This document shows positions 34,713 to 46,200 of a DNA stretch of 64,000 nucleotides, one piece after another. The number at the start of each line of letters is the position of its first letter. Position 1 is the first letter of the stretch. The notes under the pieces are model-generated. The model was given only the letters and a program-made list of their open reading frames with translations. It had not been told where the DNA came from and made no database searches. The DNA is from Toxoplasma gondii ME49 (Eukaryota; Apicomplexa; Conoidasida; Eucoccidiorida; Sarcocystidae): NCBI RefSeq assembly GCF_000006565.2, contig NC_031480.1, positions 2,639,529-2,703,528 on the forward strand. The letters run 5' to 3'. The position numbers and the translations under genes were made by a program.

Positions 34713-37700
34713 TTACGCCATTCCGTAGATGGCAGCCAAGTCGGGGGAAAGCTTGATACTTTTTCTAAAGAGGACGGCGGCCTCGTCTGCCTGGCCCTCT
34801 TCCGCAAGCAGCTCTGCCCGCTGCCACAGTGCAAATGCCTCCTGATCTTTCGGCGTAGTCAAAAGAGGTATCTGCGCAGACAGGAAATCGGAAGAACACG
34901 CGTACGAAGGTTAGACGATGGCGCATGCCGACCTCACAAAAATAGCCGACTCTGTAACCCCCATCACCTATTTTATGTAAAACAAAGGTGACAGAGAAGG
35001 GGGGAACCTTTGGAAACACAACTTGTCGGAATGACGGAAACGCGTCCACAACACCCTTTCTTTAAGCGACCGAATGAATTGTATTGAGGCTACAGGTAGC
35101 CAGCAGACGACGTTGACGTAGCATTCGCAAAAATCAAGTATCATAGCTTCGGCATGGGTCAAAAGAATCCATCAAATGATTCCCGCCATTCGCCAGTGAA
35201 GACACATGATGGATAAAAGAACCTTACTTTTCGCCTGTACAGAACATCTGTCCGAATGATGAACTTGGAAGCCCCTGGTCCGACACGGCGCCCTTCGTGC
35301 ATCTGACACAACGCAGAATGAAAAGGCAGTCATACATGCGTCAATACAAGAGACAGCACTTTCCGTTGTCACTATTATCTGCAAAAATGTGAGGTAAATA
35401 AAAAACTCCGGCAAAGCGCTCTATTCTTGTACACTTCCCTAGGCGTGTGACTGACAGTATCATAGATTGACCCAAGAGAAAACCAAGATACTCCGACAAC
35501 AGCGCAGGCATGTGTACACGGATTTTCCCCTGCATGCGTGCATGCACCGTGAGCCTCGGTTTATGTGCGTCCACACGCGATCATTTTCCCAGACCTGATT
35601 GTCTCACTGTCTCCTCACACGCCGCCTGTAAATGCAGAAGAGTCTTCACCTATGTATGAAACGGGGCAAGGATAATCTATTCTGCTTGTCAGCACTCAAG
35701 TGGCGACCGCAAAGAATACACGTGACATGAAAGAAGGACGCAGAGAACTCGAACAAACGCAAAACATATCTCAAGAAATACGAAGTGGGAAGATGTGCGA
35801 CGTCGTGCCCACCTGAGTATGATAAAAAAAAAGCATCCGCCCCGCGAGCGCCTCTACGGAGTCGACGATAAATTGAGGATCGGCCGTGTGCCTGATCGAA
35901 AAAAAAAGTTGAACACATCACAGGAACTATAGGGATACGCTACGGAGAGGAAATTCGGACAGAAAGAAGGAAACTGCCAAGAAAAATACACACCGCAAAG
36001 AACTCCTCAATGTGTATGCGAAGACAAGCACCGAACACATGCAGGCACATCAATAAGAGATGTGGGTGGACTGATGCATAGTGGACAGATCGAAAAATTA
36101 ACCTCTTTGTGAAGTTCACCGCAAATAGGTAGACCGTCAAACGCGTCTGACGACGGAAAACCAACATATATATGCATATATATAAGAACGCCAGTGGAAA
36201 ACTACAATACACAGGATGCAATTAACGAACATTCGCCTTTGACACAACACGACATGTTTTCTTCTCTATCAATGGAACGAGACAACACTAGCAGGAGGCT
36301 TCTTACCTTCCTGCTTCATCTATAACCATCGGATGTGTCTTTTGTGCATTGTCAATGACCAGCGTTTCGCCTCCATCTGTCAGTGGAAACAACAGAGAAC
36401 AGGAAGGGCTCTTTTCGTCCATCTTATCAGGGTGAGCACTCGACTCAAAAGTCGGCAGGGGAACTTGCTCTTTTCTCTGGAGAAAAAGGAAAAGCGCTTC
36501 CTTCGTCTGCTGAGAACATACATCCCCTGCTGGCCGTTGTGTCTCCGTCACGGCAAAGGCAGGTGAGCAATGCCTTTGCCTTTTCCGTGGCGTCTTGGGT
36601 AGAGAAACGCGACGGAGACGCAGCAGCACCCCAGTGTTTTCTTCGTCTTCCCTATGAGAAGACTTATTGACAAAAGACACGCGAAGTGTCTTTACATCCG
36701 CTCTCTGTCACCACGGAACGCAAACATAACAGGATCTTGTGTCGCGTGTATCGAAAGACCTGTTCAGAACGCGAAGAGCAGTCCCACAGCAAAGGGGAAA
36801 AGAGAAAAGAATTCGTGAAAAGAATTCACGGAATGTTGACTTGCCCTCAACGTCATTTAAATAGAGAACGGTCGGCCACAGCGTCCGCGTGTTGAAATCC
36901 GCAGCTGAGCAGCCGTCGGAGTGGGGTCCGAAGTGAGCGCCATCTGTGTATCTGTGAGGAAGACGAAAGAAAAGGAGAAAGGTCATGAACGGATGAAAAA
37001 GAGACACCGGCAGAAACAGAGAGCACTCGAAAGAGAGAGAAGACGACAGAGACCTAGAAACGAGAGAGACCTAGAGGCAGAGAAGCAAAGAGAGAGGGTG
37101 GAGCAAGCGCAGAGAAAAACTCTGGAGACGAACTTCGCAAATAGCAGGTGAGGATTGACTCCGCATGCAATCCACTCTCCGACAAGATCGCGTTCGCCGC
37201 GCTCTTCGTCGTCTTCCTCGATCGTCACCTCGGGAATCACCCAGTCTTTGATTCTCTCCTGCCCACAACACAGGAAAACGTTCTGAACCTTAAACGCTAA
37301 CCAGGCGAGTCAAGAACCGGAGAAAGCACATGAGAGACCTGAAATGGAGAAGAAGGATCACTTTTCAGGAGACAGGGCCGACAAGAGTGGACGATGCACA
37401 AGGCGAAGAAGTGACCAAAGACAAAACGCGAAAATAAAAATGGACAGAGATATGACGGTTTCTATTTAGATTTTGGATTGCAAGCACACTCAGTGGACCT
37501 CTGCAGTCGCTTTGACACACGAGAACTAGACGCGTACAAACATTTCCAAGCAACTACTCCCATCAACGAGCACCTGTCTACACTTGCACCCATATACACA
37601 TACATACAAATATGTATATGCATGTATATCTGTATTTGGATGAACATCTGTGTATGGAGAACGGTACCCAGATAACATCCGCCAGAGCAGCATGGTCAAT

Positions 37701-38417
37701 TTCCACTGTATAGGCGCTTCTGTATTTGGAGTTGGCTGTGCCCGTGGAGTCCCAGTACGTGAATTTCGGGCCTTCCTCGACGCGGCGGCGAAGCCACTCG
37801 CACTCCGCAGCCGAGAAGACTCCGTCCAGAACAAAAGCATCTCGAACCTCAGACAACGGCACAGAACAAGACGAAGAGGCAGAAGAAGGAAAAGACGAAG
37901 CAGAGTCCTCGGGAGGCGAGGCCGGTTGGACGTTGCCTTGCCAGGGTACCCGGCCGCGTCTGTAGATGTCTGTTCGACTGACGCGCTTCCGAGGTTCGTC
38001 CGTTTTTGTTTGAGAGATTTTCAAGAACTCCTCGAGAGGCAGCACCTGTTGTCCAGAAAACGCCTTCTTGTCAACTACCTTTTGCAGGCGCTTTTCACAT
38101 TCTCCGGCACTCGCCTCAGCACCACATGCCGGGGTCTTTCCCTGTCTCTGTGTCGTTTTGGTGCACACAGAGAAGCGCAGAGCCTCAAGAGCGACGTCCA
38201 CATCGGAGTCATCTTCGAGGGCCTCTGTACGTTTCACGAGGTGCTCTTCCTCTCCGTCTGAAGCTCCTAAAAGATCCCCGTGCTCCGTGTTGTCTTGCGC
38301 CGGAGTTCGAGGAACAGCAGCGAGCTTCGCACAGGAGAAAGTAGCCTTCGTCTCGCCCTCGGCCTCGCGAAGAGGAGAAGGAGAAGGCGTCTTGCAGCTT
38401 CCAGAAAACGTCGTCAT
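34713..38417 (-). CDS. 2-oxoglutarate/Fe(II)-dependent oxygenase, prolyl-4-hydroxylase type, with C-terminal TPR-like helix pair; seven exons
   Basis: Predicted to hydroxylate a protein side chain using O2, Fe(II) and 2-oxoglutarate. Exons 38417-37668, 37258-37134, 36951-36830, 36376-36307, 35891-35813, 35302-35228 and 34871-34713 give 459 residues with all phases closing. The catalytic region runs from about residue 190. The iron ligands are His302-x-Asp304 (in KYTDGAHFGPHSDG) and the distal His384 (in MHEG). Arg399 (in KFIIRTDVLYRR) is placed to bind the 2-oxoglutarate carboxylate. Spacing matches the P4H family. Residues about 413-455 (EAFALWQRAELLAEEGQADE onward) look like one TPR repeat. 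Residues 1-180 are low complexity. The exon 2 and 3 donors (GTTCGT, GTGAAT) are weak, so those joins are least certain. An upstream ATG at 38678 would add 87 residues. It could be a homologue of the Skp1 prolyl hydroxylase PhyA, but I cannot tell. Confidence 0.88.
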
Positions 38418-40010
38418 CGCGGAACCACAGTGACGACGAGTTTTGAGGGAAAAACATACGGCACTCGCGCTAACAACTCCCCGCGAGTATGGACATCTCT
38501 CCGGCACCGGGTAGGAGCGTGAAACTTTGCTTGTGGAGAAATCGGAGGGATTCCTCCGGGGATATAAGCCACCAGAAGCCACTGGCTGTCTGCGAGGTCC
38601 TTTGTGCGAGTTCGAGAAAATTTTCGCAGCTATTTGAGGCAGCTTCGTGGAGACTCTCTGCGTGCTTTCTACGTGCATGCAGTCAAGGTATAAGAACGTC
38701 CGGACTCTCAGCGACACCAGTTAGTCAGGCGCGTTCTTTTGACAACCGTTCGGAGTTTGACGCGGTAAATGGAATTTCTCTCTCCGCGTGCTGCGACAGT
38801 AAAAAACATGTAGATTTCCGAACCTGGGGGGTACGCCACATCATCCCGCGTTGGCACGCGAATCGACCGTGAAGTTCTTCCCCCCAGGAGGTCCCTTCAT
38901 CGGCGCTTCTAGCAGACCAGAAAGTTATACGCAGAAACCTCTACAGGTGCTTTTTCTATGGTGAAAAGGTCTCGGATCGTTCTCTGCATGATTGAGGTGG
39001 GGGTTTCATTCCAAGGCACTACACAGCCTCGCTGGCATTCTGTTCTGTCGCGGTGTGTCTGTCTCTCGATGGCTCAGTGAGTCTTTTTCGCGGTCCCGTT
39101 CCACCGCGCTGTTTCGCTGCCAAGCTCTTTTCTTTCTCGCGTGCATGGAAAAACAAAATGAAAACCGAATTCGACGGGGTGAACCAGATAAGTGAAACTG
39201 TTCTGTAACTGGGTGCAATTGAGGAGGACCGGTGTTACTAAAGGTTGTCGGCACAATTGTGCAGGACGAGACAGAACGGCAAGAGCCGCATCGAAGCATC
39301 TCAAGTGGGCGCGGCGCTAGGTTTAATGCGCAAGCAAACGACATGTAGAGAGCCTTGCATTCGCGGCCATCGATTCTATTTCTTTCCGGAACACCCGTTC
39401 GTTTTTAAGCCGACACAGTCGGTACAACTTGACTTTTGACGTCTTTCGGGCAGTGGCAAATGGTGGGAGGAGAGCCCGGGAGGCCAGTTCTCTGTCGGGA
39501 GACGGAGACGACACCGATCCTTCGCCGGAGGACTGGAGGGAACACTACCATTCATTTAAGGAAACCCTGGTAGAGTTTGTGCGAAATGCAGAGACGGGGC
39601 TCCACTATGCCCCAAAAGGCTTGCTAAACAGCGGTGTCGCTGGCGGACGGGGAGCACCAGGGGATCTGAAAGACCCTATTGTGCATGTCGGCTAGGCGAC
39701 GAGTCGCTCCCGCGGTGAGCTCCACGCTCGTGAGGGTAGCTTTTTACGGTTCGCATAGACCGACGAGACGCCCCATTTTATTTATGTTTTGAGCTGCGTT
39801 TGAGGAGCTCGCCAGTTTTGCTCGACTTGTTTTCCTTTAGTAAACTATTTTGTTCAGCTCCATCGTTTCCAGGTAGGCGAAAAACGTTCCCTGTTTTTCG
39901 GTTTAGCGACGCGCGACGCAGCGCGGTCTTTTCCCTGGCATTTTTCTCCAGCGTTCCCAGCGCCACGCATCGCTTGTTCGCCCGTGAATTTGCTCTATAT
40001 TGCACCAACA
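38418..40010. promoter_or_regulatory. Divergent intergenic region between 2OG oxygenase (-) and serpin (+)
   Basis: Both start codons face outward from this 1.6 kb stretch, so it should hold two promoters or one bidirectional one. A plus frame at 39429-39695 is noted separately. The 150 bases before the serpin ATG are T+C-rich. Confidence 0.4.
39429..39695 (+). other. ATG-less open frame, possible 3' exon or gene remnant
   Basis: An 88-codon frame without any ATG ends at a stop at 39693-39695. A plausible acceptor (TTTCGGGCAG) ends near 39455. The predicted sequence is balanced in composition (DWREHYHSFKETLVEFVRNA), unlike the surrounding shadow frames. No partner exon was found upstream and no family is recognised. 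Confidence 0.15.
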
Positions 40011-41793
40011 ATGTCAAACTTCTTAGAGGGTCTCGCTTCCTTTTTCTCGGGCAAGAAACCCGAAAAGTCTGACGAAATGGCGTCCATGTCGACTCCCGCG
40101 GCCGAGCTGCAGCGCGCGATGGCTGCCCGCAAACGCGCGCAAGGCAGAGACGGGAACTTTGTGATGTCGCCGTTCTCGGTCTTGCTTGTGTTCGCGATGG
40201 CCATGCGCGGCGCAAGTGGTCCGACGCTGCGCGAAATGCACAACTTCCTCAAACTTTCCTCCCTGCCTGCCGTCCCGAAGCTCGATCAAGAGGGCTTTTC
40301 CCCGGAAGCTGCTCCCCAGCTCGCCGTGGGGTCTCGGGTGTATGTCCACCAGGACTTCGAAGGCAACCCGCAGTTCCGGAAGTACGCGAGCGTCCTCAAA
40401 ACTGAATCTGCGGGCGAAACTGAGGCCAAAACACTCGATTTCGCAGACACCGCGGCTGCAGTTGAGGAAATTAACGGCTTCGTCTCTAAGCAGACGCACG
40501 AACACATCAAACAACTCGTGACGGCGCAAGACGTCAACCCGAACACCAAGCTCGTCCTCGTCAGTGCAATGTACTTCAAGTGCAGTTGGGCTAAGCAGTT
40601 TCCCAAGCACCGAACTGACACTGGAACTTTCCACGCGCTGGTAAACGGCAAGCACGTGGAGCAGCAAGTCAGCATGATGCACACAACCCTGAAGGACTCG
40701 CCACTTGCTGTCAAGGTGGACGAAAACGTCGTCGCCATTGCGCTGCCCTATTCAGACCCCAACACCGCAATGTACATCATTCAGCCCCGAGACTCGCACC
40801 ACCTCGCCACGCTTTTCGACAAGAAAAAGAGCGCCGAACTAGGTAAGAAATCAAAAGTTACCGCAACGCAGAAGCACAGTGAGACGACAGGGACGAAACA
40901 ACGACGAGGGCACGAGGTCGCCAGGATGGCGCCGCCGACTGAGGGAAAGAAGGTCCAACCACTCCTAGAAACACACAAAATGCAGCTGTTCCATATATAT
41001 ATATATATATGTATATATATATCATACAAAGAAATGCGTGTATATTCAAATGTATTTCCATAAATAAATATACACGTAGATTACATACGGTTTCCGGTTT
41101 GGATGCTTTTTTTGCAGTAGGTTCACTTTCGAGTGTGTTTATACTCTAAATCCTTTGGTGTGTGGGAGAATTTCATTTGCTGGAGTCGCAGTTTTATTCC
41201 TGTCCATCCGGACAACCTCTCGGGAAGGTCGACTCGTGAAACTCGTCCTTTCATGGGGAGTTTCCCCCTTAGAGTTGTTTTCGGCCATATCCGCCGCGTG
41301 TTTTTTCGTGTACTCTTTCCGCGCAGGCGTAGCGTACATCGAGTCTCTTGTGCGGGAGATGCGGAGCGAAGAGACTGCCGAGGCTATGTGGGGAAAGCAA
41401 GTGCGTCTGACGATGCCCAAGTTCAAGCTGAGCTCTGCGGCGAACCGGGAAGACCTGATTCCGGTGTTCAGCGAGGTGCTCGGAATCAAAAGCATGTTCG
41501 ACGTGAATTCTGCGGACTTCTCCAAGATCACTGGAAACCGTGACCTGGTCGTCTCGTCTTTCCTCCATGCAGCGGACATCGACGTAGACGAGAACGGGAC
41601 TGTGGCGACCGCCGCAACGGCCATGGGCATGATGCTGCGCATGGCCATGGCCGAGCCGAAGATCGTGAACGTGACGATCGACAGACCCTTCGCCTTTCAG
41701 ATTCGCTACACTCCGGCCTCGGGAAAGCAAGACGGCAGCGACGACTACGTCCTCTTCAGCGGACAGATCACTGACGTCGCCGCGGCGCAGTAG
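40011..41793 (+). CDS. Serpin (serine protease inhibitor), predicted inhibitory with Arg at P1; two exons
   Basis: Suicide-substrate inhibitor of serine proteases. Exons 40011-40842 and 41327-41793 (GTAAGA donor, CGCAG acceptor, phase 1) give 432 residues. The start is an ACAATGT context; the frame extends nine codons further without an ATG. Family blocks: NFVMSPFSVLLVFAMAMRGA near the N-terminus, NTKLVLVSAMYFKCSWAKQF (breach/shutter region), MGMMLRM in the reactive loop and RPFAFQIR near the C-terminus. The hinge reads E366-N-G-T-V-A-T-A-A-T-A, the small-residue pattern of inhibitory serpins. Counting from P17 = Glu366 puts P1 at Arg382 and P1' at Met383, implying trypsin-like targets. No signal peptide is visible at the chosen start, so it is either cytosolic or exported by another route. 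It diverges from the 2OG oxygenase gene. Confidence 0.97.
40995..41022. repeat. TA microsatellite in the serpin intron
   Basis: Two TA blocks separated by GTA, inside the intron 40843-41326. Confidence 0.85.
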
Positions 41794-43231
41794 GCGGGCG
41801 AGCTCGGGGACTGCGAAGGCTGAGATTTTGTGGTCTAGACGGGATTGCTTCGACCGCGAATCCGAAAGTCGAGGGGGCAGGTCCCCCTCCACGTCGAGGA
41901 ATGTGAACAGAGATGGTACTTTTCAAGAAATCCGTGTTTCGTAGACGAGACATGTGCAATCAATCCTGCAGGGGGTTCTGAGCAGAAGCTGCTGCGGGCA
42001 CTGCGAGACTCTGTGAGGGTCCAGGCGGCTCCATACGAAAGTCTCTTCTTTCCTAACTGCATGCAACACGCAGCGGTGTCTCTTTGTGGTGCAGTGTCTC
42101 CACCCAACGCAGTTTGAGGGCTTGGCGCCCGTAATGCTCTTAGCCGCTACCGGGCAGACACGGCGACTTCAGTGGCGCCGAAAAAGGAAGCCGGAGGCAT
42201 TCCTTTGTCGTTCTCAACGCCAGGCGCGGTCGGAATTGCGCTTTCTACGTGCCTCGCTTGGGGCGTCTCGCACAGACGCGACAGCCTCTGCACATACAAC
42301 TTGGCAGGCAACCGAGTGCTCCGAAACGAAAGTCTAGCCTCTCACTAGTGCCGCTGCATGCGCAAATCCGACTTTCACTTCTCTGCGTTTTCAGTTCCCC
42401 GCTTCGCTGTCGCGACAGTCGAGAAAAAAGGTGGCTCTGCCTCAGTCGGGAACCACATGCTGCTTTCTAATCTACCTGGCCCCTGGTCAGCTGAACGTTG
42501 TGCAGAAGCCGAGGTAGCCAACACACAGTCTACGCGCCACGCACACATTTCCCGGAAGCTTTCAAATGCTGGTACTTCCAGTGAAAATGCACTCCTCTTC
42601 TCACGTGAACTCAATCGCGCGAGACTACGTACGAGGCGAAGGACTGAGACACACGCTGTACACAACCTTTCGAAAGCAACCGCACCTCTTGCTCACATGC
42701 ATGCACAGCACAGACGGAACAGTGTGGCTCGACAGTGTAGGTATTTAGACGACCCTGAAGTTGTCAAGACCACAGCGCAAATGCACACAACGAATTGGAC
42801 AGTTCTTTGTACAACGCAGCACCAGCAGACAACAAAACGTCAATCCCTGTAATCTGTCCGCATTCGTTACGAACATATACATGTATAGACAGAGACAGAC
42901 GGATACAGACAGATATGTATGATGAAGATATTGATAGAGGTATTTACAGACATTTCCGCGATATGCCTGTTTTCCCGGACTTTCTTTTTATATGCAGTAG
43001 AGGAGCTGTCTGGAATGACTTCTCTGCTGTCGTCCGCATGTTTTTTTCACTCGTTCGCTTCTTTCTTTTATTGACTTTTCGCCATTCCTCTGTCAGTTGT
43101 TCCTCGACACAGGTTCCTCCCAGTCATTTCCTCCCTTCTCCTCTGGTGTGTTTCCTTGTTCCACTTTCCGTGTGGTCCCCATTTCTTCCTTTTCCGGATT
43201 TTCGTTCCCTTTTCTCTCTTTCAGTTCCTCG
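41794..43231. other. Convergent intergenic region, no gene seen
   Basis: Between the stop codons of the serpin (+) and ALKBH4 (-). No supported gene; short frames only. Confidence 0.55.
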
Positions 43232-46200
43232 TCAAGCAGAAACGAGTGGAGGGCGTTTCCAAGCTGTCTCCTCTGTGTCTGTTTTTCTGGACGCAAGCTC
43301 CTCCGCCTTCCTGGCTTCTTCGCGAGCATTCACGGGAGAGCCATTGAAGAAAGCCGACAGAGAAAGAAGCTTCTGGCCTACTTCTTCGTTCTCCCCACCT
43401 GCAATACAAAACCAACAGACACACTCTGCCTTCCACAGAAACACTCTGGCATTTAGACTCACACAAATATACCTGTACATATGTAAAAATATATATACAT
43501 AGATGCAGAGACATAGATTGATAAACAGAGATATCGGTAGATACACACACATAGATATATATACACCGAAATGGAGGCACGTCGATAGACAGGTACATAG
43601 AACTGTAGATAGACCTGAAGATGTTTTTTTAGATCCGTCGACGGAGACTCTCTGCGAGAAGGTATGTTGACGGTCTCTTTGTCTGCATCGCCTCGCATCC
43701 GCTGAGCAGAGGAGAGGACAGAAGGTGACGAGCGGCATGCGAGTTGTCAAATTTTCACGACTTGGTAGCCCTCGTTTCACTGGTTGTTCGAAACTCGGCG
43801 AGCGAGGAAACAAAGAAGGAATGGGCTTCTTGCCTGCACCTTCCGAACACGAGTTCTTTCTTCTCGTTCTGTACCACGTCATGCGCGATTCCGCCTCCAG
43901 TTCTTCTGGCGTCTGCTTCTCAAGCGTCCTCGGGTGCGTTTGACTTTCTGTCTCACCTGGAAGGAACTCCGGAGCGAGCTCGCGCAGGGTCACTGCCACG
44001 CGCCGCGAGAAGATATGGTGTGAGCGAACTGCATGCGTCCAGGTGTATCTACAGTGGCCTTCGAAGACGACCAAACTTCGCCGCGGAAGCAAAACGCGGA
44101 TTTCCACGCGAACGCGACCGAACTCCCCAGACGCCAAACCCGGAGAAGGAAGCGAGCAAGAGTCCGAAGGGGCAGCGGAAGAACACGAAGCAGACGAAGA
44201 GCCAGATGAAGAAGCAACCGCAGACGAAGAGACAGCTTTCGATGAAAGAGATGGCGAACAGGAAGAGGCTGGAGAAAGAGGTGGAGTCTCTGGAGCCTCG
44301 GATGAGAAAACCGGCGACGGCGAAAGTGGCGACTGGTGACTGCGGAAGAGCCTCTGGGCGCGGGCGACCTCGAAGAGCTCGCGAGAGACGCAGAAGACCG
44401 GACTGACGAAGGAGAGAATCGTCGAGGAAGCGAGATTGAATGTCACAAGACGAGGCCCCCACAGCCAGAAATCGTCAAAGTGCTCCTCGATATGCGAGCC
44501 GCGATCCGGCACATACTCCAGCAGGCAAAGCTCCACCGGCTGGAAGTTCGCGAGCAGCTCTGCGCGGAACGCTGGAGGCGTCAAGCGATCGACGCCTCGT
44601 TTTCCTGTGCCCCCGGATGTACGTACATCCGAAGCGGCGCCCCGTGGAGACTCCGTAATACAAGCCACGCGAGGCGAAAAAGCATCTGGAGACGAAGAAA
44701 CGCCGGAAGAAGAAGAGACACTGGGAGGGGAAGAAACCGTCGGAGAAGAGGGATCCGCCGGCGAAGGAAGAAAGGAATCCGAACACGAGGGAGGTGCGGA
44801 GGAGGCGTTTTCTGGTTGAGAGAGAAGCGCTTTTGCGAAGGGAGGGAATCCATTGAAGCGTCCAGGTTTCAGGCGTTTCTTCTTAAAGTTTACTTGGGGA
44901 CCGAAGTCGATTTTTCGTCTCCCCGATTGAGACAGGACCCAGAGGCCCGCGCGTGGCTCTGTCTTCGCGTCACCTCCATACTCTCGGGTGTCTCCTCGCG
45001 GCTGCGGCTTGTGGGTTGCCTCGCGGCTCTGAGCGCCTGTCTCCATATTGCCGTCTGCCCAGGCGAGGATCGCCGCCTCCTCCTGGCGCTCCAGAGCGTC
45101 GGGGAGAAGATACACTCCGAAGGGAGACTCGACGAGGCCGTCGCGTCTTCGCATGGCAAACTGGCTGGAATCTCTCTTTCGCATTACCACTTCCGCCTCG
45201 CGTTTCTCTCCTCCTTCCTCGCAGGCTTCGGTGTCGCTGTGAGCTTCCGACAACCCAAGGAGAGGAAGCAGCGCTTCTTCAAGGTCGCTCGACAGCCCGG
45301 GCTTCCCCTCCGACACTGGAGGCACAGGAGCGCGCAAAGCACGATCTCGCCTTGTCGTCGCAGGCTCCAGTGCCTGGAGTTCAACTTCGTCACGCCATCC
45401 ACGTCCTCTGTGCGGCGAGCTCTCTTCTGTCTCTGCTTCTCCGCCCGTCTCTCCCCTGTCTCCTTCTTCGCGGTCTCCGACTCTCGCGTCTTCTCTGGGT
45501 GTCTTCGAGTCCCCATCGCTTCGTCTGCCTTCGCCTCGCCCTGCCTTTCTCTCTCCTTCGCAACTGCCCGCAGCCGCCCAGGCGCCTTCTGTGGGTGCAC
45601 GGACCTGGAGAAGTCGCGCCACAGCTCGCGCAATGTCTTTCGTGGTGAGGATTGGGTGAGACAGCGAAGCGGCAGACGAAGCCTGTCGATCCTTCCGCGC
45701 AAACGCCTCCCCGTTCGAGAACTCTTGTGAGTGCCGTCTGTTTCCGTTCGGTTCTTCGATTCGCTCACAGACGCCAGTGCGGAGAAAGCAACACGTTTCA
45801 GCCTGGGGGGCTTCTCTCCCTTCTTCCCCTCTTGCTTCCTCTCCCCCGAGTCTCCGGAACTCGTCCGTTGCCGCTGCGTCTTCCTTCGCTTCTTCTCTCC
45901 GTTCACCACTCTTTTCCGTTTCCCTCTTGTCTCCACTCTTCTTCTCTTCGTCTCCACGCTCCTCTTCTTCGAGAACGTCGAGCTCCTCGGGCTCTCTGAC
46001 TTGTCTGTGCAATTCTCTGCACTGAGGGCACCACAGGAGGTAGAGGGACAGATAGTCTCTCTCTGAGTGGAGGCGCGATTGGTCTGTCTTCTTCACCTCG
46101 GTGGAGTGGGCGGCTCTGAACGGCTTCGCTTCTCCGGCCTGTGAAGCCTTCGCTTCGCGTTTCCTCTCGCGTTCGCCCGTCTGACTTCTCTCCCCGCGTT

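Noticed and set aside
44336..45730. 464-codon plus-strand frame
   Set aside because: Antisense of the ALKBH4 coding exon, whose minus-strand motifs are decisive.
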